Shown: positions 18,326 through 27,689 of the stretch, piece by piece
Position numbering within the stretch: the stretch's first letter is position 1
Layout: each line of letters begins with the position of its first letter
Assembly (NCBI GenBank): GCA_026392465.1
Contig: JAPLCA010000006.1
Location: 1-64,000 of the forward strand
Length of the DNA: 64,000 nucleotides
Direction: 5' to 3'
Origin: Propionibacteriales bacterium
GTDB taxonomy: Bacteria > Actinomycetota > Actinomycetes > Propionibacteriales > Nocardioidaceae
Translations under genes and position numbers: made by a program
The notes under the pieces: generated by a model
Databases searched by the model: none
Told to the model about the DNA's origin: nothing
The model's input: only the letters and a program-made list of their open reading frames with translations

Positions 18326-19200
18326 CGGACGGACTCCCGGAAGATGTCGGACAGGGGCTGGTGCACGCGGGCGACCTCGACGACCGGGCCGCGCTCGAAG
18401 GCGGCACGCGTCAGCTCGGCGGGCTTGAGTCCGTCGAGCTCGACGAGCGCCTCGTCGCCGTCGACGTCGAGGGTGCGCACCCCGCGCAGGTCGCGCAGCC
18501 AGGCGGCGTCGGTGCCGTCCATGACGACGCGGTAGCGGACGGCACCGCTGTCGCGCAGCTCGTCGACGGGGCCGGCGGCCACGACGCGACCGCCGGACAG
18601 GATGACGAGGTCGTCGCAGAGCCGCTCGACGAGGTCGAGCTGATGGCTGGAGAACAGCAGCGGCAGGTCGGCGGCCTCCTGCTGGAGCAGGTCGACCATC
18701 GAATCGACGGCGAGCGGGTCGAGGCCGGAGAACGGCTCGTCGAGGACGAGGGCGCTCGGGCGGTGCACGAGCGACGCGGCGATCTGGACGCGCTGCTGGT
18801 TGCCGAGCGACAGGGTGTCGAGCAGGTCGCCGCCGCGGTCGGCGAGGTCGAAGTGCTCGAGGAGCTCGTCGACGCGGGAGCGCGCGTCGCGGGCGTCGAG
18901 CCCGTGCAGCCGCGCGAAGTAGACGAGCTGGTCGACGAGGTTCATCCGCGGGTAGAGCCCGCGCTCCTCGGGCATGTAGCCGAAGGACCGACGCACGTCG
19001 GCGGTGATGGGCTCCCCGTTCCAGCGCACCTCTCCCGAGCTGGCCCCGAGCACCCCCATGATCATCCGCATGGTGGTGGTCTTGCCCGCACCGTTCGCAC
19101 CCACGAAGCCCGTGGTGCGTCCCGGCCGGACCTCGAAGGACACGTCGTCGACGACCGTGACGTCCCCGTAGCGTCTGCTGAGCTTCTCGACGGTGATCAT
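18322..19200 (-). CDS. ABC transporter ATP-binding protein (NatA-like)
   Basis: A 292-residue ATPase with Walker A GANGAGKTT, Q-loop GYMPEERGLYP, signature LSLGNQQR and Walker B LVLDEPFSGLD. The C-terminal 80 residues form the extra domain usual in NatA/CcmA-like proteins (PF13732-type). It pairs with the downstream permease gene. The signature LSLGNQQRVQIA is the form seen in the NatA group, supporting an export function. Confidence 0.92.
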   Translation of the reverse strand: MITVEKLSRRYGDVTVVDDVSFEVRPGRTTGFVGANGAGKTTTMRMIMGVLGASSGEVRWNGEPITADVRRSFGYMPEERGLYPRMNLVDQLVYFARLHGLDARDARSRVDELLEHFDLADRGGDLLDTLSLGNQQRVQIAASLVHRPSALVLDEPFSGLDPLAVDSMVDLLQQEAADLPLLFSSHQLDLVERLCDDLVILSGGRVVAAGPVDELRDSGAVRYRVVMDGTDAAWLRDLRGVRTLDVDGDEALVELDGLKPAELTRAAFERGPVVEVARVHQPLSDIFRESVR

Positions 19201-19300
19201 GCGTCCACGCTAGGGATCCGTCCAGGTTCACCACATCGGCCGCGCGGCCACCGTCGCCTCCCCCCTTCGGCTAGGTCGAGCCCACCCCACCCCCCACCGC

Positions 19301-19549
19301 AGGTCGAGTAGCGGACCCGGCGAGCGCCAGCGAGCTCGAGGCCGCGTATCGAGACCACTCGGAGCGGATCAGCGCAGAGCCGCCACCCCCACCGCTGGTC
19401 GAGTAGCGGACGCGGCGAGCGCCAGCGAGCTCGAGGCCGCGTATCGAGACCACTCGGGGCGGATCAGCGTCGAGCGGGCACCCACCCGAGCCTGACCGCT
19501 GCCGAGGTCTCGATACAGCGAGACGCCTTCGGCGTGCACCACTCGACCT
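19301..19549. repeat. Three dispersed repeat modules in the 19,201-19,596 intergenic region
   Basis: Copies of GGTCGAGTAGCGGAC...GTATCGAGACCACTCGG lie at 19,301-19,362 and 19,397-19,457 and are nearly identical to each other; both contain GGCGAGCGCCAGCGAGCTCGAG. A copy of the second module (GAGGTCTCGATACA...CACCACTCGACC) lies at 19,504-19,549. The same two modules occur at 232-385. Nothing else is recognisable in this intergenic stretch. Confidence 0.85.
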
Positions 19550-19596
19550 GCCCTCACCGCTCCTTCGCTGCGCTCAGTCGGGTTCGGGCATCGGGT

Positions 19597-20253
19597 TCAG
19601 TCATCCATCAGGCCGGACTCGAACGCGACGATCACCGCCTGCACGCGGTCGCGGGCACCGAGCTTCGTGAGGATGCGCGAGACGTGCGACTTCACCGTCG
19701 CGCTGCTGACGTACATCTCGGCCGCGATCTCGGCGTTGCTGAGCCCGCGGGCGAGCGCACGGAGCACGTCGCGCTCGCGGTCGGTGAGGTCGTCGAGGAC
19801 GGTCGCGTCGCCGCGGGCGCGGCCGGTGGAGCGGGCGATGACGCGACGCGTGACCTCGGGCGCGAGCAGCCCGTGACCCTGGGCGGCGAGGCCGATGGCG
19901 CTCACGAGGTCCTCGGGCGGGCAGTTCTTCAGCAGGAACCCGCTCGCGCCGGCCTGCAGGGCCGCGAACAGGTACTCGTCGTCGTCGAAGGTCGTCAGGA
20001 TGAGCACCCGGGTGTCGGGGTGCTCCGCGACGATGCGCTCGGTGGCGGTGATGCCGTCCGTGCCGGGCATCTGCACGTCCATGAGCACGACGTCGGGCGT
20101 GAGCGTGGCGACCTGGCGCTGCGCCTCGTCGCCGTCGCGGGCCTCCCCCACGACCTCGATGTGGTCCTCGATCTCCAGGATCATCGAGAACCCGGCGCGG
20201 ATGAGCTCCTGGTCGTCGACGAGCAGCACGCGGATGGGGGCCTGGTCGCTCAT
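19597..20253 (-). CDS. LuxR/NarL-type response regulator
   Basis: A 218-residue response regulator: receiver domain (about 1-125) with phospho-acceptor Asp59 in VLMDVQMPG and the switch lysine in GFLLKNC, then a LuxR-type DNA-binding domain (about 150-212) with LTDRERDVLRALARGLSNAEIA and TVKSHVSRILTKL. It overlaps the upstream sensor kinase gene by 4 nt, so the two form a classical pair. The output genes are unknown; the nearby ABC transporter is a plausible target by proximity only. Confidence 0.93.
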   Translation of the reverse strand: MSDQAPIRVLLVDDQELIRAGFSMILEIEDHIEVVGEARDGDEAQRQVATLTPDVVLMDVQMPGTDGITATERIVAEHPDTRVLILTTFDDDEYLFAALQAGASGFLLKNCPPEDLVSAIGLAAQGHGLLAPEVTRRVIARSTGRARGDATVLDDLTDRERDVLRALARGLSNAEIAAEMYVSSATVKSHVSRILTKLGARDRVQAVIVAFESGLMDD

Positions 20254-21521
20254 CCGTCCTCCCGGTCGACGGGGATGCGCACCCGCACGCGGAAGCCGCC
20301 CGTGGGTCGGGGGCCGATGTCGGCGAGGCCGCCGTGCATGGCGACGCGCTCACGGATGCCGTCGAGCCCGAACCCGCCGCCGTCCTCGCGGGGCGTGGAC
20401 CGGGTGGGGCCGTCGTCGAGCACCTCGACCTCGACCGCGGCGCGCTCCCCCGGCTCGCTGAGGTGGCGCAGGGTCACCCGCGCTGACGTCGCCGCGGAGT
20501 GACGTCGCACGTTGCTGAGCGCCTCCTGCGCGACGCGGTAGAGCGACAGCCCGACCGTGTCGGGCACGGGGAACGTCTCCCCGACGCAGTGCACCTCGAC
20601 GGTCGGGCGGTCGGTCGTCACGGCGAGCTGGCGGACGTCCTCGAGACCCGGCTGGGGGCCGCGGTCCGACGGGGTCCCCTCGTCGTCCGAGCGCAGCAGA
20701 CCGACGATCTGGTGCATCTGCGCGACGGCCTGGCGCGACGACGTCTCGATCGCCCCGAGCGCCTCGCGGGCTCGTTCGGGCCGGGCCTCGAGGAGCCGGC
20801 TGGCACCCGCCGCCTGCACGCCGATGCCGCTGACGTGGTGCGCGACGACGTCGTGCAGGTCGCGGGCGATGCGCACCCGCTCGGCCTGCACGGCCTGCTG
20901 CTGCTCGACGTCCTGCACGGCCCGTTCGCGTTCGCGCTGGTCCTCGACGAGCGCGCTGCGGCGGGCGCTCAGGTAGGCGGCCTGCCCCCAGGCGATGGCG
21001 CCGAAGAAGTACATGACGTTCAGCGCGACGCTGTAGACGATGAGCGCGATCTTGGGCGGCAGCAGCCCGGTCTGCTCCCCCAGCGGCGGCATGAGGTCGC
21101 GGCCGAACGACCACAGCAGCCAGCCGAACATGCCGACGAGCACCACGACGGTGACGACCATCAGCGATCTCGGACGCCGCGACCACGCCCACGCGGCGTA
21201 GAGCGCGGCGAAGAGCACCATCTGGATCGTGAACACGGCGCCCAGCTCGAGCAGCCGCTCGCCGACGACGACGAAGACGGCGGAGACCAGCACGAGGACG
21301 GTCAGCGGGTACCGACGGCGCCAGCACAGGGCGAGCCCGCCGAGTGCGAACCACAGGTACGCCTCGACGCCCCTCCAGCCCGTCGAGACGCCCGAGGCGC
21401 TGGCATAGACCTGCACGGACGCGACGCTCACGAGGGCGGCGACGACCCCCAGGACGACGTCGGTCGCCAGCTGGGCGCGCGTGGGCCGAGGTCGGGTCCA
21501 GGAGCGGTCGAGGATGCTCAC
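20250..21521 (-). CDS. NarL-family sensor histidine kinase (HisKA_3)
   Basis: A 423-residue membrane kinase with about six hydrophobic helices in the N-terminal half, the HisKA_3 dimerisation motif [16 protein letters not shown] carrying the phospho-histidine, and a HATPase_c domain ending in [16 protein letters not shown]. It phosphorylates the response regulator encoded downstream. The lack of a periplasmic loop suggests a membrane-derived signal. Confidence 0.92.
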   Translation of the reverse strand: MSILDRSWTRPRPTRAQLATDVVLGVVAALVSVASVQVYASASGVSTGWRGVEAYLWFALGGLALCWRRRYPLTVLVLVSAVFVVVGERLLELGAVFTIQMVLFAALYAAWAWSRRPRSLMVVTVVVLVGMFGWLLWSFGRDLMPPLGEQTGLLPPKIALIVYSVALNVMYFFGAIAWGQAAYLSARRSALVEDQRERERAVQDVEQQQAVQAERVRIARDLHDVVAHHVSGIGVQAAGASRLLEARPERAREALGAIETSSRQAVAQMHQIVGLLRSDDEGTPSDRGPQPGLEDVRQLAVTTDRPTVEVHCVGETFPVPDTVGLSLYRVAQEALSNVRRHSAATSARVTLRHLSEPGERAAVEVEVLDDGPTRSTPREDGGGFGLDGIRERVAMHGGLADIGPRPTGGFRVRVRIPVDREDG

Positions 21522-21599
21522 GCCTCGACCCTAGCGAGGCTACGCCCGGGTAGGCGTGCGCCCGTGGCGACGCTGGGACGGCGGCGTACGCTGGACGGC

Positions 21600-22565
21600 G
21601 TGACGATCGCACCGGACGGCCGCAAGATGCTTCGACTCGAGGTCCGCAACAGCCAGACCCCGATCGAGAAGAAGCCCGAGTGGATCAAGACCCGCGCGAA
21701 GATGGGTCCTGAGTACAACGAGCTGATGAAGCTCGTGAAGGGCGAGGGTCTGCACACGGTCTGCCAGGAGGCCGGCTGCCCCAACATCTTCGAGTGCTGG
21801 GAGGACCGCGAGGCCACCTTCCTCATCGGCGGCGAGCAGTGCACCCGTCGCTGCGACTTCTGCCAGATCGACACCGGCAAGCCGGCCCCGCTCGACCGCG
21901 ACGAGCCGCGCCGCGTGGCCGAGAGCGTGCAGAAGATGGAGCTGCGCTACTCGACGATCACCGGCGTCGCCCGCGACGACCTGCCCGACGGTGGCGCATG
22001 GCTGTACGCCGAGACGGTCCGCAAGATCCACGAGCTCAACCCGGGCACCGGCGTCGAGAACCTCATCCCCGACTTCAACGGCAAGCCCGACCTGCTCGAG
22101 GAGGTCTTCAGCTCCCGGCCGGAGGTCCTCGCGCACAACGTTGAGACCGTGCCGCGCATCTTCAAGCGCATCCGTCCGGCGTTCACGTACGAGCGCTCGC
22201 TCGACGTCATCACGCAGGCGCGCGACTACGGACTGGTCACCAAGAGCAACCTCATCCTCGGCATGGGCGAGACCCGCGAGGAGGTCTCGCAGGCGCTGCG
22301 CGACCTGCACGAGGCGGGCTGCGACCTCATCACCATCACGCAGTACCTGCGCCCCTCCCCGCGCCACCACCCCGTCGAGCGCTGGGTGAAGCCCGAGGAG
22401 TTCGTCGAGCTCAAGGACGAGGCCGACGAGATCGGCTTCGCGGGCGTCATGTCGGGCCCGCTCGTGCGTTCGTCGTACCGCGCCGGACGCCTCTACCAGC
22501 AGGCCGTCGAGAAGCGTGAGTCCACGGGCGAGGTCGTGCTCCGCCACACGGACGGCGCCGCCTGA
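21600..22565 (+). CDS. lipA: Lipoyl synthase (radical SAM)
   Basis: A 321-residue radical-SAM enzyme that inserts two sulfurs into octanoyl groups to form lipoyl groups. Both cluster motifs are present: the auxiliary cluster C-x4-C-x5-C in [12 protein letters not shown] and the radical-SAM C-x3-C-x2-C in CTRRCDFC. The C-terminal RSSYRAG supplies the serine ligand of the auxiliary cluster. The GTG at 21,600 gives [17 protein letters not shown], as in homologues. Confidence 0.94.
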   Translation: MTIAPDGRKMLRLEVRNSQTPIEKKPEWIKTRAKMGPEYNELMKLVKGEGLHTVCQEAGCPNIFECWEDREATFLIGGEQCTRRCDFCQIDTGKPAPLDRDEPRRVAESVQKMELRYSTITGVARDDLPDGGAWLYAETVRKIHELNPGTGVENLIPDFNGKPDLLEEVFSSRPEVLAHNVETVPRIFKRIRPAFTYERSLDVITQARDYGLVTKSNLILGMGETREEVSQALRDLHEAGCDLITITQYLRPSPRHHPVERWVKPEEFVELKDEADEIGFAGVMSGPLVRSSYRAGRLYQQAVEKRESTGEVVLRHTDGAA

Positions 22566-22586
22566 GGCACCCGTAGGATGGACGGC

Positions 22587-23291
22587 ATGTCCACCCCTGC
22601 CGCCCCGCCCGAGGGACGTCTGCGCCAGCTGCGCCAGGCGTACAAGATCACCAAGCAGTCCGACCGCAACGTCGGACTGTTCATGCTGCTGGCCTTCGTG
22701 CTGGGTGCCGGCATCCCGGCCGTCCTGCTGCTGACGTTCGTCGGCACGGGCGTGCTCGCGATCGTCCTCACGGTCATCATCTCGGTGCTGTTCGGCATCC
22801 TCGGTGCGCTGTTCGTGCTGGGACGGCGCGCGGAGAAGGCGGCCTACTCGCAGGTCGAGGGCCAGACGGGCGCCGCCGCGGGCGCGCTGCAGATGCTGCG
22901 TCGTGGATACCACGTCAAGCAGGCGGCCGCGTTCAACAAGAACCAGGACGTCGTGCACCGCGTCGTCGGGCGTCCGGGCATCATCCTCGTCGGCGAGGGC
23001 AACTCCACGCGCGTGCGCAGCCTGATCGCCTCCGAGCGCAAGAAGCATGCACGCATCGTCGGCGACGAGGTGCCGGTGCTCGAGGTCGTCGTCGGTCGCG
23101 GCGAGGGCGAGGTGCCGCTGCCGAAGCTGATCAAGCACGTGCGCAAGCTGCCGAACGCGATCAAGCCGGCGGAGCAGACCGCCATCCTCAACAAGCTGAA
23201 GGCGCTCGACGCGATGCGTCCGGCGGCGCCCATGCCGCGCGGCCCCGTGCCGACGAGCATGAAGGGCGCCCGGCGCCAGATGCGGGGCTGA
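22587..23291 (+). CDS. DUF4191 family membrane protein
   Basis: A 234-residue protein of the actinobacterial DUF4191 family, usually found right after lipA as here. It has two adjacent hydrophobic helices (about residues 30-80, from VGLFMLLAFVLGAG to LFVLGRRAEKAAY) and a cytosolic C-terminal domain with GRPGIILVGEG. The ATG at 22,587 (MSTPAAPPEGRL) is preferred over the one at 22,578 because AGGAT lies upstream at a normal distance. Function not established. Confidence 0.87.
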   Translation: MSTPAAPPEGRLRQLRQAYKITKQSDRNVGLFMLLAFVLGAGIPAVLLLTFVGTGVLAIVLTVIISVLFGILGALFVLGRRAEKAAYSQVEGQTGAAAGALQMLRRGYHVKQAAAFNKNQDVVHRVVGRPGIILVGEGNSTRVRSLIASERKKHARIVGDEVPVLEVVVGRGEGEVPLPKLIKHVRKLPNAIKPAEQTAILNKLKALDAMRPAAPMPRGPVPTSMKGARRQMRG

Positions 23292-23629
23292 TGTCCCGCA
23301 CGTGGACGAGCTTGGCGCTCGCGGCGGCCCTGGGGACCGGCGCGTGCCAGGCGGCGACGCCGGGCGAGATGACGGGCCAGACGTACCGCTCGCTCGACGC
23401 GCGCGGCGACGCGCTCACGACCGACGACGTCCGCGAGGCCGGTGGAACGGACGACCCCGACCTGGCGCGCACGTTCGTCCGGGAGGGCGGTTCGGCGGAG
23501 CCGTCGGGCGCGTCGTGCCTGTACGCGCGGACGACGTACCGCGACTCCTACCGCGGCGTCGCGCGCTTCTGCTTCGACGGCGCGACGGTCGTGTCGGTGG
23601 AGCGCAACCGCGCCGACCTCGACCGCTGA
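23291..23629 (+). CDS. Small putative exported or lipoprotein-like protein
   Basis: A 112-residue protein with a hydrophobic N-terminal segment (LALAAALGTGAC); the cysteine near residue 19 could be lipidated, although the lipobox is weak. The mature part has two cysteines (SGASCLYART and VARFCFDG) that could form a disulfide. It starts on the last base of the DUF4191 gene (overlap of the TGATG type). Function unknown. Confidence 0.55.
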   Translation: MSRTWTSLALAAALGTGACQAATPGEMTGQTYRSLDARGDALTTDDVREAGGTDDPDLARTFVREGGSAEPSGASCLYARTTYRDSYRGVARFCFDGATVVSVERNRADLDR

Positions 23630-23635
23630 GCGGCG

Positions 23636-24001
23636 TCAGATCCCGAGGCGGGCGACACGCGACCCGGACAGGATGTCGTGCAGCCCGCGGTGGTCCTCGT
23701 TCTGGATGACGGCGGGGATCACGAGGCACAGCAGCGCCGTGCGCAACGCCGCGCGCGGGAGACCGATCGGCTGTCCCTCGGGCGAGACGACCTGTAGGCC
23801 CAGCACGCGCTTGCCGATCGAGTAGCCGAGCACGCCGGTCAGGAGCGTGACCTCGACGAAGAACACGCCGAGGGTGACGAAGGAGCTGACGGCCCCCTCC
23901 CCCGCCAGCGGCGTCCGGGTGACCGCGACGACGCTGAGCATCGCCACCGCCCAGTCGATGAAGAGGGCCAGCAGGCGGCGACCGAGCGAGACGTCGTACA
24001 C
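23636..24001 (-). CDS. RDD family membrane protein
   Basis: A 121-residue protein with the RDD layout: SLGRRLLALFIDWAVAML (RxxA...D motif) in the first helix, two further hydrophobic stretches, GYSIGKRVLGLQVV, and the C-terminal RGLHDILSGSRV. The start is a GTG at 24,001 (VYDVSLGRR). It is convergent with the preceding small gene and divergent from glnA. RDD proteins are often encoded next to glnA in actinobacteria. Confidence 0.85.
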   Translation of the reverse strand: MYDVSLGRRLLALFIDWAVAMLSVVAVTRTPLAGEGAVSSFVTLGVFFVEVTLLTGVLGYSIGKRVLGLQVVSPEGQPIGLPRAALRTALLCLVIPAVIQNEDHRGLHDILSGSRVARLGI

Positions 24002-24061
24002 GTCGTGAGCCTAGCGGGCGGCTCACCGCCGACACGTGGCGTTCATCCTCGGGCGCGACTT

Positions 24062-24099
24062 GTAACATGCCCGAAACAATGGAGTGACGGTAGGGAAAC
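24062..24099 (+). promoter_or_regulatory. GlnR operator (GlnR box) upstream of glnA
   Basis: A perfect four-part GlnR box: GTAAC, 6 nt, GAAAC, 6 nt, GTGAC, 6 nt, GAAAC (24,062-24,099). It precedes a TAGCGT -10-like hexamer at 24,110-24,115 and lies about 95 bp before the glnA start. This strongly suggests nitrogen control of glnA by GlnR, as known in Streptomyces and mycobacteria. Confidence 0.88.
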
Positions 24100-24191
24100 T
24101 GCCTCTGCCTAGCGTCGGTGACGCGGCCGCCGAGGCGTCCGCTCCCGCCACATCGACGACCAGGCCACCATCGCGTGGCTGAGGAGGCCCC

Positions 24192-25613
24192 ATGTTCGGC
24201 AATGCCGACGAGTTCTTCAAGTACGTCAAGGACGAGGGCGTCGAGTACCTCGACGTCCGCTTCACCGACCTGCCCGGCATCCAGCAGCAGGTGACGCTGC
24301 CGGCGTGGACGTTCGACGCCGACGCCGCCGAGAACGGTGTGGCCTTCGACGGCTCGTCGATCCGCGGCTTCCAGAGCATCGACCAGTCCGACATGGTGCT
24401 CTACCCCGACTTCGGCACGGCCTACGTCGACCCGTTCAAGCGTCGCAAGACGATCGCGATGGACTTCTTCGTCCACGACCCGATCACCGGCGAGGCGTAC
24501 TCGCGCGACCCCCGCAACATCGCCCGCAAGGCCGAGGCGTACCTCGCCACCACTGGCATCGGCGACACCGCGTTCTTCGCCCCCGAGGCCGAGTTCTACA
24601 TCTTCGACCGCGTCAACTACGGCACGAGCGCCAACAAGTCGTTCTACGAGATCACGTCGCTGGAGTCGGCGTGGTCGACGGGTGACGACCTGACCGACAA
24701 CCGTGGCTACAAGGTCCGCTACAAGGGCGGCTACTTCCCCGTCGCGCCGACCGACCAGACGGCCGACCTGCGCAACGACATGATGACGAACCTCGCGAAC
24801 GCGGGCCTCGTCCTCGAGCGTGGTCACCACGAGGTCGGCACGGCCGGCCAGGCGGAGATCAACTACAAGTTCGACACGCTGCTCAAGGCGGCGGACGACA
24901 TCATGAAGTTCAAGTACATCGTCCGGAACACGGCGTGGGCCGCGGACAAGACGGTGACCTTCATGCCGAAGCCGATCTTCGGCGACAACGGCTCGGGCAT
25001 GCACGTGCACCAGTCGGTCTGGAAGGACGGCTCGCCGCTGTTCTACGACGAGGCCGGCTACGGCGGACTGTCCGACACCGCCCGTCACTACATCGGCGGC
25101 ATCTTGAAGCACGCGCCGTCGCTGCTGGCGTTCACGAACCCCTCCGTGAACTCCTACCACCGTCTGGTCCCGGGCTTCGAGGCCCCGATCGCGCTGGTCT
25201 ACTCCGCCCGCAACCGTTCGGCCTGCGTCCGCATCCCGATCACGGGCTCGAACCCGAAGGCCAAGCGCATCGAGTTCCGCTGCCCCGACCCGTCGAGCAA
25301 CCCCTACCTGGCCTTCTCGGCCCTGCTGCTCGCCGGCATCGACGGCATCAAGAACAAGATCGAGCCGCCGGCCCCGATCGACAAGAACATCTACGAGCTC
25401 CCGCCGGAGGAGTACGCCGAGATCGACATGGTCCCGACGTCGCTGAACGCGGTCCTCGACAACCTCGAGGCTGACCACGAGTTCCTCACCCAGGGCGACG
25501 TGTTCACCCCCGACCTCATCGAGACGTGGATCGACTACAAGCGCACCGAGGAGATCCTCCCGGTCCAGCTCCGTCCGCACCCGCACGAGTTCGAGCTGTA
25601 CTACGACATCTAA
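24192..25613 (+). CDS. glnA: Glutamine synthetase type I
   Basis: A 473-residue dodecameric enzyme that makes glutamine from glutamate, ammonia and ATP. Family motifs: FDGSSIRGF near residue 55, the ATP-binding [12 protein letters not shown] and the glutamate-binding NRSACVRIP. The tyrosine in [10 protein letters not shown] marks the adenylylation site of the GSI-beta class, so activity is probably also controlled by GlnE. It is preceded by a GlnR box and followed by two hairpins. The integrated element begins just downstream. Confidence 0.96.
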   Translation: MFGNADEFFKYVKDEGVEYLDVRFTDLPGIQQQVTLPAWTFDADAAENGVAFDGSSIRGFQSIDQSDMVLYPDFGTAYVDPFKRRKTIAMDFFVHDPITGEAYSRDPRNIARKAEAYLATTGIGDTAFFAPEAEFYIFDRVNYGTSANKSFYEITSLESAWSTGDDLTDNRGYKVRYKGGYFPVAPTDQTADLRNDMMTNLANAGLVLERGHHEVGTAGQAEINYKFDTLLKAADDIMKFKYIVRNTAWAADKTVTFMPKPIFGDNGSGMHVHQSVWKDGSPLFYDEAGYGGLSDTARHYIGGILKHAPSLLAFTNPSVNSYHRLVPGFEAPIALVYSARNRSACVRIPITGSNPKAKRIEFRCPDPSSNPYLAFSALLLAGIDGIKNKIEPPAPIDKNIYELPPEEYAEIDMVPTSLNAVLDNLEADHEFLTQGDVFTPDLIETWIDYKRTEEILPVQLRPHPHEFELYYDI

Positions 25614-25627
25614 CCGGGCCGCCGGCT

Positions 25628-25718
25628 GCGGTCGTTCAGGAACGCTGAACAACCGCAACAAACAGCCGCTGACCTGCAGAAACGCCGCTGAGCGACCCTT
25701 TGGTCGCTCGGCGGCGTT
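25628..25718 (+). terminator. Two tandem hairpins after glnA
   Basis: Hairpin 1: 12-bp arms 25,628-25,639 and 25,645-25,656 with one G-U pair and a 5-nt loop. Hairpin 2: 17-bp arms 25,681-25,697 and 25,702-25,718 with one wobble pair and a CTTT loop, ending in GTTTG. Both are well placed to terminate glnA. Confidence 0.8.
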
Positions 25719-25926
25719 TGCTGTTGCTAGCCGCTCGCCTGTTACAAATCCAGTACAAATCTCGGGAGCGCCACCTTCCGCCAGGCTCGTCTCTTGGCGC
25801 TCCCCGGGCGGTCCACCCTGGGGGTCTCGGCGTAACTCGGTCGCCCGAATCGTCGCCGTCGCATCGCATGAGCTGACAACCGTCGTAGCGGATGCTCGGC
25901 GAGCGCGTTGCCAGATCATTTCACCT
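25719..25926. other. Junction between glnA terminators and the integrated element
   Basis: No gene is visible in this stretch. It contains an inverted repeat with 10-bp arms GGGAGCGCCA (25,764-25,773) and TGGCGCTCCC (25,795-25,804), preceded by the related pair GTTACAAATC / AGTACAAATC (25,741-25,760). Because excisionase and integrase genes follow, the left attachment site should lie here or in the glnA terminators. I found no tRNA gene and no second copy of the sequence within the window. Confidence 0.45.
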
Positions 25927-25963
25927 GCGTGATCGCTCCCGCGCGGTTGTCGGACATAGGTGC
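25927..25963 (+). promoter_or_regulatory. Bipartite element motif, copy 1 (upstream of xis-like gene)
   Basis: GCGTGATCGC at 25,927 and AGGTGC at 25,958, 31 bp apart, 47 bp before the preferred start of the excisionase gene. This is one of eight copies of the bipartite motif described in the findings. Confidence 0.6.
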
Positions 25964-26004
25964 CCGTAGACCAAACGTTCGTCAACGCCGCGAGGAGGGG
26001 CTTG

Positions 26005-26280
26005 ATGATGGCAACAAACTCGAACGTGCCGACTGCGGAACCGGGAGTCTTCGGTCCGCGGCGTCGCGGAAACGCCAGCAGCCGGTCACCCAGGCTGGTC
26101 GATGCGCAGGAACTGTGGGACATCGACGATGTCGCGTCTTACCTCGGCGTCACCAAGCAGACCATCTACTCGTGGCGGACGACAGGCTACGGTCCCGCCG
26201 GCTTCCGTGTCGGCAAGCACCTGCGCTGGCGAGCAGCAACCGTCATCAATTGGACGGTTCGACTCGAGGAGAATCAGTGA
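26005..26280 (+). CDS. Excisionase-like helix-turn-helix protein (HTH_17/MerR-type)
   Basis: A 91-residue protein whose C-terminal half, DIDDVASYLGVTKQTIYSW to RVGKHLRWRAATVINW, is a winged HTH of the excisionase/AlpA group (HTH_17). Such proteins bend DNA at attachment sites to favour excision. The ATG at 26,005 has GAGGAGGGG about 5 nt upstream. It precedes the integrase by 96 bp on the same strand. The first 40 residues are low-complexity and basic. Confidence 0.82.
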   Translation: MMATNSNVPTAEPGVFGPRRRGNASSRSPRLVDAQELWDIDDVASYLGVTKQTIYSWRTTGYGPAGFRVGKHLRWRAATVINWTVRLEENQ

Positions 26281-26376
26281 TCCCGACGGGTCCTCGGCCA
26301 GACCCGGGACCGGCGATAGCGACGGGACATCCGGCAGCACGACTTGTCCCTCGATCGGATTGTGCCGAGGACAGCC

Positions 26377-27570
26377 ATGGCCAGCGTTAGCTCTGGCAGG
26401 CCAGCCGACGACGGCAGCCCTCGTTACGTCGTCAACTACCGAGATCCCGAGGGGCGGCAACGCCGCAAGACCTTCCGACGCAAAGCCGAGGCGGTCGCGT
26501 TTCGCAACACAGTCGAGGCGGACAAACTCCGTGGAACCTATCTTGATGTCGACGCGGGCAGGATCTCGTTTCGGACGTATGCCGAGGAGTGGCTGGCAAG
26601 CCGGACGTTCAGTCCGCTGACCTACGAGGCGACCGAGCTGCGACTCAGGCTCCACGTGTTCCCGACCCTCGGACACCTCGAACTTCGCCAGATCAAGCCG
26701 TCGACGATCCAGAAACTTCTCCGGTCGATGGAGATGGCCGAAACCTATCGACGCGTCATTTTCTCAAACGTGTCCGCCATCTTCTCTGCTGCAGTCGATG
26801 ACGACATGATCGCCAAGAATCCCTGCAAGGCGAGTTCAGTGACACGGCCCGCCACGTCGCGACGAAAGGTTGTGCCGTGGCCGTCAGAGTGGGTTTCCTC
26901 CATGCACGACGCGCTGCCACCGCAGTACAGGATCGCGGTGACGTTGGGTTCGGGACTTGGACTGCGTCAAGGCGAGGTTTTCGGCCTGGCAGTCGAGGAT
27001 GTCGATTTCCTTCGTGGAGTTGTCGAGGTGAGGCGTCAGGTCAAGGTCTTCGGTGGCAACCGCCTGGTCTTCGGTCTGCCGAAGGGCGACAAGACCCGGA
27101 CCGTCCCACTGCCCGAAAGTGTCGGGACGGAACTCAGCAGCCACCTCGCCGCCTACCCGCGGCGCAGTGTCACGCTGCCGTGGGGCGCGCCCGAGGTTGA
27201 GAGGAAGTCGAGCGCGGGGCTCATACTGACGACACGCGAACGCTCGGCCCTCAACCGCAACTACTTCAACACGCGCCTCTGGAAGCCCGCGCAGGCGCGC
27301 GTGGGCATCGAGCAGGTGCGGGATAACGGCATGCACGCCCTCCGCCATTGGTACGCATCCGTCTTGCTGGACGCCGGCGAGTCGATCCGCGCGGTTTCTG
27401 AATACCTAGGACACAGCGATCCAGGCTTCACCTTGCGGACGTACACGCACCTCATGCCCAGCAGCTCCGAGCGTACGAGGGCCGCCATCGATCAGGCATT
27501 CGCGGAAGTGCAGGATGAGAAGCCCACGGCAGTGAATGGCGATGGCATCACCGAACTCGGCGCACCCTGA
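26377..27570 (+). CDS. Tyrosine recombinase (phage-type integrase)
   Basis: A 397-residue site-specific recombinase. An N-terminal AP2-like arm-binding domain (RYVVNYRDPEGRQRRKTFRRK), a core-binding SAM-like domain and the catalytic domain are present. Catalytic residues: the Arg in GLGLRQGEVFGL, the lysine in PKGDKTRTVP, His-x-x-Arg in HALRHWYASVL, and the His and Tyr in GHSDPGFTLRTYTHLM. It should integrate the element near the end of glnA. The ATG at 26,377 follows CCGAGG; an earlier start at 26,344 is possible. Confidence 0.92.
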   Translation: MASVSSGRPADDGSPRYVVNYRDPEGRQRRKTFRRKAEAVAFRNTVEADKLRGTYLDVDAGRISFRTYAEEWLASRTFSPLTYEATELRLRLHVFPTLGHLELRQIKPSTIQKLLRSMEMAETYRRVIFSNVSAIFSAAVDDDMIAKNPCKASSVTRPATSRRKVVPWPSEWVSSMHDALPPQYRIAVTLGSGLGLRQGEVFGLAVEDVDFLRGVVEVRRQVKVFGGNRLVFGLPKGDKTRTVPLPESVGTELSSHLAAYPRRSVTLPWGAPEVERKSSAGLILTTRERSALNRNYFNTRLWKPAQARVGIEQVRDNGMHALRHWYASVLLDAGESIRAVSEYLGHSDPGFTLRTYTHLMPSSSERTRAAIDQAFAEVQDEKPTAVNGDGITELGAP

Positions 27571-27689
27571 GAAGATCGACACCCGCAAGCAGCGAGTAAC
27601 CCTGCACAAGGTTGGTCTTCTACAGAGAAGGTCGATGACCCAACAGGTAAGACGACAATGGGACCCAGGGCCAAGAAGTTCAGCGCCAG

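Noticed and set aside
25620-25960. tRNA gene as the integration site
   Set aside because: No cloverleaf-like sequence with a T-loop GTTCGAAT-type motif is present between glnA and xis.
23415-26123. A 902-residue open frame on the minus strand over glnA
   Set aside because: It is the antisense of glnA and its neighbours in high-GC DNA; glnA is complete and recognisable on the plus strand.
26964-27348. Minus-strand frames inside the integrase gene
   Set aside because: Shadow frames; the integrase catalytic residues are all in the plus-strand frame.
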